Positions 18,619 through 27,935 of a stretch of DNA of 64,000 nucleotides are shown here, piece after piece. This stretch comes from Aquabacterium sp. (lineage in GTDB: Bacteria > Pseudomonadota > Gammaproteobacteria > Burkholderiales > Burkholderiaceae_C), in assembly GCF_016195855.1 (NCBI RefSeq), contig NZ_JACPYU010000013.1:53224-117223 (forward strand), read 5' to 3'. Below the pieces are notes generated by a model, which worked only from the letters and a program-made list of their open reading frames with translations, had not been told where the DNA came from and did no database searches. Within the stretch, counting starts at the first letter, position 1, and the number at the start of each line of letters is the position of its first letter. Both the position numbers and the translations under genes were made by a program.

Positions 18619-20103
18619 TCACAGTTTCGGGCGCTTGTCGAACCAGGGCCGGGCCTGTTCCAGCTGGGCGGCCAGTTGCAGCAGCAGCACCTCCGAGTTC
18701 ACGCCCCCGACAAATTGCACACCCAGGGGCAGGCCTTCAGGTGTCCAGTACAGCGGCACGGACATCGCCGGGCGGCCGGTGAGGTTGGCCAGCGGGGTGT
18801 AGGGCGTCCAGGCCAGGTTCTTGAGGATGATGTCGCGGAAGAAGCGGGTCTTGCGGATCACCCCGAACAGCCCCAGGCCCGACATGACCTTGTTGACCAG
18901 GTGCAGGGCTGGTGGGGTGGTCAGCGCGCCGATGGGGATGGGCGGGGCACTCAGCGTGGGCGACAGCCAGAAATCAAACTGCGTGTGGAAACGGGCCAGG
19001 TCCATGGTGTGCAGGTGCCAGCGCTCCAGGCAGGCCAGCAGCTCCGGCGCCGACACGGTGCGCCCGACGGCGGCCAGCGCCTGGGTGTCAGGCTCGAAGT
19101 CAGTGGGCTTGAGGCCTTCGACCCGGCCAAGCTCGTCGATCAACATGGCCTGGGCGCAAGACCAGGTCATCAGGAAGTCGGCAGACAGCTGTTCGCCGTC
19201 AAAAGGCAGCTTGACCTCTTCGACATGGTGGCCCAGCGCGCTCAGCAATTTGACGGCGTCTTGCGTGGCGGCGACCGCCTGCGCGTCCACCGGGGTGCCT
19301 GTGGGCGAGATGGTGGAGTAGCCGATGCGCAGCGTCTTGGGTGGGCGGGTGATGGCCTGCAGATAAGGCTGCTCGGGCGGTGGCATCCAGTAGGGCGCGT
19401 GGGGTTCGGGGCCTTGAAGCAGGTCCATCATCGCGGCGGTATCGCGCACGCTGCGCGACAGCACGCCTTGCACGGCGGCGCCAAACAGGCCCTCGGCGGC
19501 CAGCGGGCCCATGGAGATGCGGCCCCGCCCGGCCTTCAAGCCGAACAGGCCGCTGCAGGCGGCAGGGATACGGATGGAGCCACCGCCATCGTTGGCGCCA
19601 GCCACCGGCACGATGCCGGCTGCCACGGCCGAGGCCGATCCGCCCGATGAGCCACCGGGCGTGCGGGAGGTGTCCCAGGGGTTGCGGGTCGGGCCGCAGG
19701 CCAGGGGTTCGGTCACGTTGCGGGCGCCGAACTCGGGCGAGTTGGTGGCGCCGAAGATCACCAGGCCGGCCTCGTTCCAGCGCCTGACAACGTCGCTGGT
19801 GAGCGGAGCCGGGTTGCGCGCATGCTGGCGATTGCCCCAGCCGCAGGGCACGCCTTCCCACTCCTGGAAGAGGTCCTTGATCAGGAAGGGCACGCCGGCA
19901 AAGGGCTGTTCAGCCTGGAAGCCGTGTTTGAGCCGTTGCTGCGCGCGCTCGTCGTAGCGACGGATGATGGCGTTGAGCTTGCCGTTGACCTCGTCTGCCC
20001 GGCTGCTGGCCGCTGCCAGCAATTCCGCGGGCGAGACCTCGCCGCGGCGAACAAGGTCAGCCAGGCCCAGGCCGTCGTACTGGATGTAGTCGTGAAATTG
20101 CAT
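18619..20103 (-). CDS. Amidase (amidase signature family)
   Basis: 494 residues from the ATG at 20103 (MQFHDYIQYDGLGLADL), where homologues usually begin; ATGs at 20112 and 20115 are equally possible and none has a clear ribosome site. The Ser-cisSer-Lys triad is visible: Lys76 in PFLIKDLFQ, cis-Ser in the GGSSGGS loop at 151-156, and nucleophile Ser176 in NDGGGSIRIP. These enzymes hydrolyse carboxamides or carry out related acyl transfers; no GatB or other tRNA-amidation partner is nearby, so it is not likely to be GatA. Probably cytoplasmic. Divergent from hrpA across 169 bp. Substrate cannot be told from sequence. Confidence 0.9.
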   Translation of the reverse strand: MQFHDYIQYDGLGLADLVRRGEVSPAELLAAASSRADEVNGKLNAIIRRYDERAQQRLKHGFQAEQPFAGVPFLIKDLFQEWEGVPCGWGNRQHARNPAPLTSDVVRRWNEAGLVIFGATNSPEFGARNVTEPLACGPTRNPWDTSRTPGGSSGGSASAVAAGIVPVAGANDGGGSIRIPAACSGLFGLKAGRGRISMGPLAAEGLFGAAVQGVLSRSVRDTAAMMDLLQGPEPHAPYWMPPPEQPYLQAITRPPKTLRIGYSTISPTGTPVDAQAVAATQDAVKLLSALGHHVEEVKLPFDGEQLSADFLMTWSCAQAMLIDELGRVEGLKPTDFEPDTQALAAVGRTVSAPELLACLERWHLHTMDLARFHTQFDFWLSPTLSAPPIPIGALTTPPALHLVNKVMSGLGLFGVIRKTRFFRDIILKNLAWTPYTPLANLTGRPAMSVPLYWTPEGLPLGVQFVGGVNSEVLLLQLAAQLEQARPWFDKRPKL

Positions 20104-20272
20104 GGCGGGCATCATGGCCGACTTTGCCCGGGCCGTGCATCCGTTTTTGCCTTGAAATGTGTCGCGTTGTTTTTGACATCGCGCGCCAATTGATGACCTT
20201 GGAAGCCCGTGCCGGGTGCTGCTGGCGCACGCTGGATAATGTGCGCCTTGCCTGTGTGCCCCAAAGCCTTCT

Positions 20273-23200
20273 GTGTCTGCCCGTCCCACCCTCATCGAGT
20301 TTCCCGAATCCCTGCCCGTCAGCGGCAAGCGCCACGAGATCGAGGCTGCCCTGCGCGAGCACCAGGTCATCATCGTCTGCGGTGAAACGGGCTCGGGCAA
20401 GACCACGCAGCTGCCCAAGATCGCCCTGACCATGGGCCGGGGCGGCTGGGGGCAGGAGCGGGACCCGAATGCCCCGCGCCACCTGCGGCCCAAGCTGATC
20501 GGGCACACCCAGCCTCGGCGGATTGCCGCATCAAGTGTGGCCAAGCGCATTGCGGAAGAGCTCAACACGCCGCTGGGCGAGGTGGTGGGCTACAAGGTCC
20601 GTTTCCAGGACCGTCTGCAGCCGGGTGCCTCCGTCAAGCTGATGACCGACGGTATCCTGCTGGCCGAGACCCAGGGGGACCCAGACCTCAGGGCCTACGA
20701 CACCATCATCATTGACGAGGCGCATGAACGCAGCCTCAACATCGACTTCCTGCTGGGCTACCTGCGCCAGTTACTGCCGCGCCGCCCGGACCTGAAGATC
20801 ATCGTGACCTCGGCCACGATCGATGCCGAGCGCTTTGCCAAGCACTTTGAATCGGCCAAGGGGCCCGCGCCGGTCATCATGGTCTCTGGCCGGCTGTTTC
20901 CGGTGGAGCAGCGCTACCGCCCCTTTGAGGAAAGCCGCGAGTACGGCCTGAACGAGGCCATCACGGACGCCGCCGATGAACTCTGGCGCGAGGGCAGCGG
21001 CGACATCCTCGTCTTCCTGCCCGGCGAGCGCGAGATCCGCGAGGCGTCCGATCACCTGCGCAAGCACTTTGCCCACCACCGCGTCACGGCCACCATCCTG
21101 CCGCTGTTCGCGCGCCTGAGCCAGCAGGAGCAGGACGAAGTCTTCAAGACCGGCGGCGGGCGGCGCATCGTGCTGGCCACCAACGTGGCCGAAACCTCGC
21201 TGACGGTGCCGGGCATCCGCTATGTGATCGATTCGGGCATGGCGCGGGTCAAGCGTTACAGCTTCCGCAACAAGGTCGAGCAGTTGCAGATCGAGCCGAT
21301 CAGCCAGGCCGCCGCCAATCAGCGCGCCGGGCGATGCGGCCGGGTGGCCAATGGCATCTGCATCCGCCTGTACGACGAGAAGGACTTCACCGCCCGCCCG
21401 CGCTTCACCGACCCCGAAATCCTGCGCTCTTCGCTGGCCGGGGTGATCCTGCGGATGAAGTCCCTGCACCTGGGGCTGGTGGACGATTTCCCCTTCATTG
21501 AGCCCCCGCTGCGCAAGGCCATTGCCGACGGCTACCAGTTGCTCAACGAGCTGGGCGCGGTCGATGACAACAACGAGATCACGAAGCTGGGCATGGACCT
21601 GGCCCGCCTGCCGCTGGACCCGCGCGTGGGCCGCATGATCCTGGAGGCCAAGGACCGGCAAGCCCTGGCCGAGGTGCTGGTGATCGCTGCGAGCCTGAGC
21701 GTGCAGGACGTGCGCGACCGGCCCATCGATCAGCAACAGCAGGCCGATACCAAGCACAAGCAGTTCGACGACGAGAAGTCGGAGTTCATGGGCACGCTCA
21801 AGCTGTGGAAGTGGCTGGATGACTCGCGTGGCGGGCACGCACACCACGAGCCCGGTCAGCCAGAGAAACACAAGCTGAGCCACCGCAAGTACGAGCAGCT
21901 GCTGCGTGACAACTACATCAACCCGCGCCGCGTGCGCGAATGGCGGGATGTCTACACGCAACTGCACACCGTGGTGGCCGAGCACAGCTGGCGCCTCAAC
22001 GGCAGCCCGGCCACGTATGAGCAGGTGCACCTGTCGCTGCTGGCTGGTCTGCTGGGCAACATTGGCTGCAAGAGCGACGACGAAGACTGGTACCTGGGTG
22101 CACGCGGCATCAAGTTCTACAAGCACCCTGGTGCCAACCTGAGCAAGAAGCCGGGGCGCTGGATCCTGGCGGCCGAACTGGTCGAGACCACGCGCTTGTT
22201 TGGCCGCGGCATCGCCAACATCGACCAGCAGTGGCTGGTGTTCATGGGCGGGCACCTGCTCAAGAAACAGTTGCTTGAACCCCATTGGGAAAAGAAGGCG
22301 GCCGAGGTGGTGGCGATCGAGCGGGCCACGCTGTATGGCCTGGTCGTCTACAACAACAAGCGTGTCAACTTTGGCCTGATCGATGCGCCCAAGGCCCGCG
22401 AGATCTTCATCCGCGAAGGCCTGGTCAACGACGAGTGGGAAACGCGCCTGCCATTCCTGGCGGCCAACCGCAAGCTGATCAACCAGGTCGAGCAACTGGA
22501 GCACAAATCCCGCCGGCAGGATGTGCTGGTGGACGACGAGCTGATCTTTGCGTTCTACGACGCGCAGATCCCGCCCGAGGTGATGAGCGGCCACAGCTTC
22601 GAGCGCTGGTACAAGCTGGCCAGCCGCGAGAACCCCAAGCTGCTGTACCTCAGCCGCGACGAGTTGATGCGCCACGAGGCCGCCGGCATCACCAGCAGCG
22701 CCTTCCCCAAGGTGCTGCGCATGGGCGGCGTGGACTGCAGCACCAGCTACCTGCACGAACCCGGCGACGCCCGCGATGGCGTGACCGTGACGGTGCCCAT
22801 CTTTGCGCTCAACCAGGTCAGCGAAGAAGCTGGCGAATGGCTGGTGCCGGGCATGCTCAAAGACAAGGTGCTGGCCCTGATCAAGAGCCTGCACCAGAAG
22901 CCGCGGGCGCGCCTGGTGCCGCTGCCGGACTACGCTGAGTCCTTCGTCGAGTCTGTGGACTTTGGCAAGGGCGGCTTGATGGATGTGCTGTTCAAGGCTG
23001 TGCGCGACAAGACCCAGCTGGATGTCAAGCGTGCGGACTTCAAGCTCGACATGCTCTCACCCCATCTGTTCATGAACTACCGCGTGGTGGATGAACACGG
23101 CCGCCAGTTGGGCATGGGGCGCAACCTGCCTGCCATCAAGGCCGAGCTGGGTGCGTTGGCTCGCGGGGCCTTCCAGGCGCTGGCGGCGCTCAAGGCGCAC

Positions 23201-24226
23201 GCCGTGGTGCAGGGTGGTGAGGCGGCGGGCGCGCACTCGCCCGAGCCCGCGCAGCAGGCGGGTGGTGCGCAAGCGCCAGGCCACAAGCCAGGTGTGCAGC
23301 GTGTGCAGGCTGCGGGCCAAAGAGATGGCAAAGGGGGCGCCAACGTGCCGGCATCCAGCAGCAAGCCCGCACCAGCCGCACAAGCCCTGACCGACTGGAC
23401 GTTTGGCGAGCTGCCTGAGTTGATGGAAATCCAGCGTGGTGGCCACACCCTGATCGGCTTCCCGGCCTTGATCGACAAGGGGCAGCACGTCGAGATCGAG
23501 GTGTTTGACGAGCCCGATGTGGCCGCAGCCAGGCACCGCGCCGGCCTGCGCCGCCTGATCGCCTTGCAGATCAAGGAGCCGCTCAAGTACCTTGAAAAGA
23601 ACATCCCCGATCTGCAGAAAATGGCCATGACCTACATGAGCCTGGGCACGGCCGACGAGCTGCGCGACCAGATCATCGAGGTGGCGCTGGACCGCGCTTA
23701 CCTCAACGACCCCTTGCCGACCGACGCTGCCAGCTTCAAGGCCCGAGTGGAAGAGGGGCGCACGCGCCTGAACCTGATCGCGCAGGAAGTGGCACGGCTG
23801 GCGGGCAGTGTGCTGACCGAGTACGCCGCCGCCACGCGCAAGCTCAAGGACGCGCGCCCACCCAAGGACGTGGCCGATGACATCACGGCGCAGTTGCAGC
23901 GCCTCATGCCCAAGCGCTTTGTGGCGCTGACACCGTATGCGCAGATGCAGCACTTCCCGCGCTACCTCAAGGGCATCACCCTGCGACTGGACAAGCTCAA
24001 AGGCGACCCGGCGCGCGATGCGCAACGCCTTACCGAGTTGCGCCCGCTGGACCAGCGCTTGACGCGCCGCCTGAGCGAGCTCAAAGGCACGCATGACGCA
24101 CGCCTGGACGAGTTCCGCTGGTTGCTGGAAGAGCTGCGCATCAGCCTGTTTGCGCAGGAGTTGCGCACGCCACAGCCTGTGAGTGTCAAGCGCCTGGAGA
24201 AGGTCTGGTCGCAGATGACGTCCTGA
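20273..24226 (+). CDS. hrpA: ATP-dependent RNA helicase HrpA
   Basis: 1317 residues, close to the usual 1300. Walker A is GETGSGKTTQLPK, the DEAH box begins at Asp148 (IIIDEAHERS), and motif III is SATID. Helicase C motifs ATNVAETSLTVPG and QRAGRCGR follow, then the ratchet/OB regions and a long DUF3418 C-terminal part. A Gly/Ala/Pro-rich linker at about residues 975-1045 (nt 23200-23385) interrupts the C-terminal region and is probably disordered. The start is GTG 20273, since no ATG fits before the conserved IEFPESLPVSGKR. HrpA proteins remodel RNA, resolve ribosome collisions and process some mRNAs. Monocistronic, divergent from the amidase. Confidence 0.96.
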   Translation: MSARPTLIEFPESLPVSGKRHEIEAALREHQVIIVCGETGSGKTTQLPKIALTMGRGGWGQERDPNAPRHLRPKLIGHTQPRRIAASSVAKRIAEELNTPLGEVVGYKVRFQDRLQPGASVKLMTDGILLAETQGDPDLRAYDTIIIDEAHERSLNIDFLLGYLRQLLPRRPDLKIIVTSATIDAERFAKHFESAKGPAPVIMVSGRLFPVEQRYRPFEESREYGLNEAITDAADELWREGSGDILVFLPGEREIREASDHLRKHFAHHRVTATILPLFARLSQQEQDEVFKTGGGRRIVLATNVAETSLTVPGIRYVIDSGMARVKRYSFRNKVEQLQIEPISQAAANQRAGRCGRVANGICIRLYDEKDFTARPRFTDPEILRSSLAGVILRMKSLHLGLVDDFPFIEPPLRKAIADGYQLLNELGAVDDNNEITKLGMDLARLPLDPRVGRMILEAKDRQALAEVLVIAASLSVQDVRDRPIDQQQQADTKHKQFDDEKSEFMGTLKLWKWLDDSRGGHAHHEPGQPEKHKLSHRKYEQLLRDNYINPRRVREWRDVYTQLHTVVAEHSWRLNGSPATYEQVHLSLLAGLLGNIGCKSDDEDWYLGARGIKFYKHPGANLSKKPGRWILAAELVETTRLFGRGIANIDQQWLVFMGGHLLKKQLLEPHWEKKAAEVVAIERATLYGLVVYNNKRVNFGLIDAPKAREIFIREGLVNDEWETRLPFLAANRKLINQVEQLEHKSRRQDVLVDDELIFAFYDAQIPPEVMSGHSFERWYKLASRENPKLLYLSRDELMRHEAAGITSSAFPKVLRMGGVDCSTSYLHEPGDARDGVTVTVPIFALNQVSEEAGEWLVPGMLKDKVLALIKSLHQKPRARLVPLPDYAESFVESVDFGKGGLMDVLFKAVRDKTQLDVKRADFKLDMLSPHLFMNYRVVDEHGRQLGMGRNLPAIKAELGALARGAFQALAALKAHAVVQGGEAAGAHSPEPAQQAGGAQAPGHKPGVQRVQAAGQRDGKGGANVPASSSKPAPAAQALTDWTFGELPELMEIQRGGHTLIGFPALIDKGQHVEIEVFDEPDVAAARHRAGLRRLIALQIKEPLKYLEKNIPDLQKMAMTYMSLGTADELRDQIIEVALDRAYLNDPLPTDAASFKARVEEGRTRLNLIAQEVARLAGSVLTEYAAATRKLKDARPPKDVADDITAQLQRLMPKRFVALTPYAQMQHFPRYLKGITLRLDKLKGDPARDAQRLTELRPLDQRLTRRLSELKGTHDARLDEFRWLLEELRISLFAQELRTPQPVSVKRLEKVWSQMTS

Positions 24227-24250
24227 CGACGCCATCTTCTGCGAAGTGGA

Positions 24251-25291
24251 TCAGGCCTGATCGACTTGCAGGTCTTCAGGCTGGCGGCTTTGCAAGCGGA
24301 ACGCCGAGGGTGTCTGCCCCGTCCAGCGCTTGAAGGCATGGGCAAAGGCGGCGGTCTCGCTGTAGCCCAGTTTCTCGGCGATCAGCTCGATGGGTAACTG
24401 GGTGTGGCGCAGATGGTGGATGGCGCGCTGCTGCTGGACCTGCGTGACCAGATCCTGAAACGTGCAGGACTCGCCTTGCAGACGTCGCCGTAGCGTGCGC
24501 TCAGCGCAATGCAGGCGGTCGGCCACGGTGCCCAGATCCGGCATGGGGTGCGTGCTCAGCAACAGGTTCTCGACCTGCCTGGACCAGGGGTTCTGCTGGC
24601 GCTTGAGCAACTGGGCCTCGCACTGCTCCTGCATGATCTTGAGCGTGATCGGGTTGGCCAGCCGCAGTGGCTTCAGCAGTGATCGCCTGGGGGCAATCAC
24701 GCGCGTTTCGGTTGCGCCAAAGTGCAAAGGCCAGCCAAAGAAGGCTTTCACGGCTTCCAGCTCGGCGGGCGCCGCCATGGCGATTTCCATGTCGTCCACC
24801 AGCTCGGCCCAATCCTCGGCACCGGCTTCCTTGCTCAGGTTGCGGATGAAGGCCAGATCCCGCATGAGATAGAAATCCCGGCAGTCTCCCAGGTCCATGC
24901 AGTCCACATAACGGGCGCAGACCTGTTTGCCATCTTCTTCCATCAGGACGCGAAACGGTGTGAAGGTCAGATCCACGTAGCGGGCCAGGAAGCGGCAGGC
25001 CTCCAGCATGGTTGGGTGGCTCACCAGTGCCGCCCCCAGCGTGCCAAAGCTGTTGTAGTGATAGAAGGTGCTGGCCCGCAGGCCCGGCACGCTCTCTCGG
25101 GTCAGGCGCAGGTAGTTGCGAACCACGATCAGCTCAAGGCTGAAAGGGACGTCCCGGTTGGCATCGCGCAGCAGGGCTTCGGTCAGCCCCGTGCCTGCCA
25201 GCAGCTGTTCGGCAGGCAGCCCCTCATCCTGCGCACATTGGAGCAGGGGGTACACCGACATGGTGGAAACGCGAAGCGAGCGAAGGTCCAT
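24251..25291 (-). CDS. AraC-family transcriptional regulator
   Basis: 346 residues. An N-terminal ligand-binding domain of the arabinose-binding type (about 15-205) precedes a C-terminal double helix-turn-helix (about 240-335). The HTH_18 hallmark is IELIAEKLGYSETAAFAHAFKRWTGQTPSAFR. It is divergent from the acyl-CoA dehydrogenase operon at 25425, separated by 133 bp containing repeated CGATCA elements, and is the obvious candidate regulator of that operon. The effector is probably a fatty-acyl or aromatic compound metabolised by those enzymes, but this is inference from context. Confidence 0.93.
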   Translation of the reverse strand: MDLRSLRVSTMSVYPLLQCAQDEGLPAEQLLAGTGLTEALLRDANRDVPFSLELIVVRNYLRLTRESVPGLRASTFYHYNSFGTLGAALVSHPTMLEACRFLARYVDLTFTPFRVLMEEDGKQVCARYVDCMDLGDCRDFYLMRDLAFIRNLSKEAGAEDWAELVDDMEIAMAAPAELEAVKAFFGWPLHFGATETRVIAPRRSLLKPLRLANPITLKIMQEQCEAQLLKRQQNPWSRQVENLLLSTHPMPDLGTVADRLHCAERTLRRRLQGESCTFQDLVTQVQQQRAIHHLRHTQLPIELIAEKLGYSETAAFAHAFKRWTGQTPSAFRLQSRQPEDLQVDQA

Positions 25292-25339
25292 GACATCCAG
25301 ATTTGCGCAGAACTACCCCATACAGCGAATTGGCCAGAT

Positions 25340-25381
25340 CGATCAGTAGCTTGACCGATCACAGCATCCACACCCGATCAC
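25340..25381. promoter_or_regulatory. Repeated CGATCA elements in AraC/dehydrogenase divergent region
   Basis: CGATCA occurs at 25340-25345, 25356-25361 and 25375-25380. The last two extend to CCGATCAC and are 19 bp apart. Same-orientation repeats with roughly two-helical-turn spacing suit an AraC-type activator. Candidate operator only. Confidence 0.35.
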
Positions 25382-25424
25382 CCGCCACCTAGCATCACCT
25401 CGTTCATCACAACAAGGAGATGTC

Positions 25425-26537
25425 GTGCAATTGAGCGATGAAGACATCGTCATGATCGACGACAGTTTGCAGCACATATGCAGGGATCTGGCAGAGGATG
25501 TGTTCGCACGGCCGGAGCAGACATGTGAGCCATCCCGGTTCCTGGCGGCGCTGGATCTGTTCGTGGATCAGGGGTTTGTCAATACAACAGACGATGACGG
25601 ATGCGGGCTGTGGGAAGGATGCGAACAAGCACCGCAACTGGCCTTGACCTTGCGCAACCTCACCACAATTGCCAAGGTGAGCGCATCGCTGGCGCTGAGC
25701 TTGCACCGATCGGCCCTGGCGCTTCATCTGCTGAGACAGCTGGGTGAAAGCAACATCGGCGAGCCTCATCCCTGTATCAGCCTGCATGGCCGCCATGGCA
25801 TTGGCCGTGGCGAGCTGGCCAACTGGTGGTGCGGGCAGCCAGTGGATGAACCCTTGCTGCAAGATGTATTTGATCCAGATCGGGTTTGTAGCGGCGTGAT
25901 GCATGGGCAGGTGCGTGTGCTGCTGGCCCCCGTGTTCACTGCAGGGGCGATGGCGTGGCAGCTCATCCGGGGCGAGGTGCGTGGCAGCACCTCCGGGCAT
26001 GGCCTGGACGAGTTGCACGACGGGGCTTTTGAGTCGGGCCAGGCGCGCACCGTCCAGGTGCCCGCGCACCGGGCCAAGGCGCTGGCCCGCGACATCTGGC
26101 ACCGCGAGTGGTTGGGCCTGTTGGCCATCCAGCGAGGCTGCGTCCAGCAGATGATGGAGATGGCGCAGCAGTTCAGCGCCCTGCGTTTTCAGGGCGGGCG
26201 CGTCATTGCCGGGCACCCGGCTGTGCAGATCATGCTGGCTGACATGCAAGCGGCCCTGACCGATGTGCGCATCGTGCTGGCAGGCCAGGCCTTGAACGAA
26301 TCAGGTTTTGTCGATCTGCTTCGTGCGCGCAACCGATTGCATGAAGGCCTGGCCTTGGCCGCCAATGTGGCCATGCAGACCTTTGGTGGCCTGGGCTATA
26401 TGCGCGACAACGGCATCGAAAAGCGCTGGCGTGATGTCAATCACCTGCGCCAGCAAAGCGGCGGCGCGTTGGACATGCAGCTGATGTCGGCCAATTGGGC
26501 CTTCACCAGGACCACGGCAACCGGAGCACACGCATGA
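25425..26537 (+). CDS. Acyl-CoA dehydrogenase-like protein lacking the usual catalytic Glu
   Basis: 370 residues from GTG 25425, with AAGGAG about six bases upstream. The C-terminal part has the acyl-CoA dehydrogenase helical domain, best seen in LAANVAMQTFGGLGYMRD and EKRWRDVNHLRQQSGG. N-terminal helices containing LTTIAKVSASLALSLHRSAL also fit the fold. The middle beta domain is short and poorly conserved. The loop that normally carries the catalytic base (EGT-type motif) is absent, so on its own it may be inactive. Its stop overlaps the ATG of a full-length dehydrogenase with an intact motif. A heteromeric enzyme, as known for some steroid side-chain dehydrogenases, is a reasonable inference. 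Confidence 0.75.
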   Translation: MQLSDEDIVMIDDSLQHICRDLAEDVFARPEQTCEPSRFLAALDLFVDQGFVNTTDDDGCGLWEGCEQAPQLALTLRNLTTIAKVSASLALSLHRSALALHLLRQLGESNIGEPHPCISLHGRHGIGRGELANWWCGQPVDEPLLQDVFDPDRVCSGVMHGQVRVLLAPVFTAGAMAWQLIRGEVRGSTSGHGLDELHDGAFESGQARTVQVPAHRAKALARDIWHREWLGLLAIQRGCVQQMMEMAQQFSALRFQGGRVIAGHPAVQIMLADMQAALTDVRIVLAGQALNESGFVDLLRARNRLHEGLALAANVAMQTFGGLGYMRDNGIEKRWRDVNHLRQQSGGALDMQLMSANWAFTRTTATGAHA

Positions 26538-27919
26538 CCACACTCGATCACATCGAAGGGCATGTACCACTGCTTCACGGGCTGAACCCCTTGCAGCGGA
26601 TCAAGGAGCTCAACGCCCTGGGCCGGGCCCTCACACACTATGGCCCTGCCGACCTGTGGGAGATGGACACGGCCAGCCTGCCCACCGCGCTGGGGCATTT
26701 GCGCCGGCGCGTGAGGCAGTTCGCGCAGGCCCACATGGCGCCCAACGTGCGTCTGCTGGATGAGGCCGAACATGCCCGGCCTGGCACCTTGCATCCCGTG
26801 GCGCGGCAACTCTTGATCAAGGCGGGGCGTGCCGGCTTCATGTCCAATGCCGTGCCTGCACCGCTTGGTGCTGCCTCACTGTGGGACATGCGTTTTTCAC
26901 CCGCGTACCGCATGGCCATCCAGGTGGAGGAAATGTCTGCCGTGTGTGCCGGCCAGATGCTGCTGCTGAGCGCCCATCATCTGGGCCTGGCGCCCGTGCT
27001 GCTCAGTGGCGACCTGAATGCAATGTGGCGCTTCATCCGCCCCATGCATCACGACTTCATGCAAGGGCGGCCCCATCTGTTTGCCTACGCCATCACCGAG
27101 CCGACGGCGGGCAGCGATGCAGAGGATGGCCATGGCGCGCACACCAACCGCCCTCGCGTGGTGGCCAAGGCCGTGCCCGGCGGCTACCGCATCAACGGCC
27201 AGAAGTGCTACATCAGCGGCGGTGATGTCGCCCGCAAGGTGGCGGTGTTCGCGGCGCTGGAAGGCGAGGGCTTCGAGTCCTGGACCTGCTTCATGCTGGA
27301 TGCCGGCAACCCCGGCATGAGCGCCCGCCGTACCGAGTTGAAGATGGGCATGCGCGCCAGCAGTGCGGCAGAGCTGACCTTCGAGGATGCCTTTGTGCCC
27401 GAGGCCGATGTGATTGGCGGCCTGCGCAAGGGGTGGGCCCTCAACCGCGCCACGCTGAATGCCTCGCGCTACCCGGTGGCGGCCATGGCTGTCGGTATCG
27501 CCCGTCGTGCCTGTGAACTGGCCTTGAACCATGCGCTGGACACCCGCCTGGGCGGCCGCCCCTTGATCTCGTATCAGGAGGTTCAGCTGCAACTGGCCCA
27601 GATGGTGGCCGAGACCCGCACGATCCGTTCGCTGCTGTGGCAACAAGCCCGTGGCAGTCAGCAGGCCAGGCAATCGGGTGCCTGCATCAGCAAGTTCATG
27701 GCAACCGATCGGGCCCAGGCGATCTGCGAGATGGGCATGGCCTTGATGGCCGAGCACGGCACCCGTACCGCCACCGGCCTGGAAAAGCTGCTGCGCGACA
27801 TCCGCCTGACCCGCATCTTCGAAGGCACCAACCAGATCAACCGACTGGGCCTGATCGAAGACATGCAAACCCAGCTGCTGGCCCGCATGGCTGGCGAGCC
27901 GATCCACATCAGTGTGTAA
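26534..27919 (+). CDS. Acyl-CoA dehydrogenase
   Basis: 461 residues from the ATG that overlaps the preceding stop (ATGA). N-terminal helical domain, then FAD/substrate segments AITEPTAGSDAE and INGQKCYISGG, then the C-terminal helical domain. The likely catalytic base is Glu430 in IFEGTNQINRLG. The family oxidises acyl-CoA thioesters at the alpha-beta bond and passes electrons to ETF. The length exceeds the usual 380-400 residues mainly through an extended N-terminus of about 60 residues. Second gene of the operon, followed after 16 bp by an acetoacetate-decarboxylase-like gene. Substrate unknown; the regulator and neighbours suggest catabolism of an unusual acyl-CoA. Confidence 0.92.
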   Translation: MTTLDHIEGHVPLLHGLNPLQRIKELNALGRALTHYGPADLWEMDTASLPTALGHLRRRVRQFAQAHMAPNVRLLDEAEHARPGTLHPVARQLLIKAGRAGFMSNAVPAPLGAASLWDMRFSPAYRMAIQVEEMSAVCAGQMLLLSAHHLGLAPVLLSGDLNAMWRFIRPMHHDFMQGRPHLFAYAITEPTAGSDAEDGHGAHTNRPRVVAKAVPGGYRINGQKCYISGGDVARKVAVFAALEGEGFESWTCFMLDAGNPGMSARRTELKMGMRASSAAELTFEDAFVPEADVIGGLRKGWALNRATLNASRYPVAAMAVGIARRACELALNHALDTRLGGRPLISYQEVQLQLAQMVAETRTIRSLLWQQARGSQQARQSGACISKFMATDRAQAICEMGMALMAEHGTRTATGLEKLLRDIRLTRIFEGTNQINRLGLIEDMQTQLLARMAGEPIHISV

Positions 27920-27935
27920 GTAAGGACAAGACATC

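Noticed and set aside
20104..20568. Upstream extension of the amidase frame
   Set aside because: It would overlap the hrpA start on the opposite strand by about 300 bp and carries no amidase sequence.
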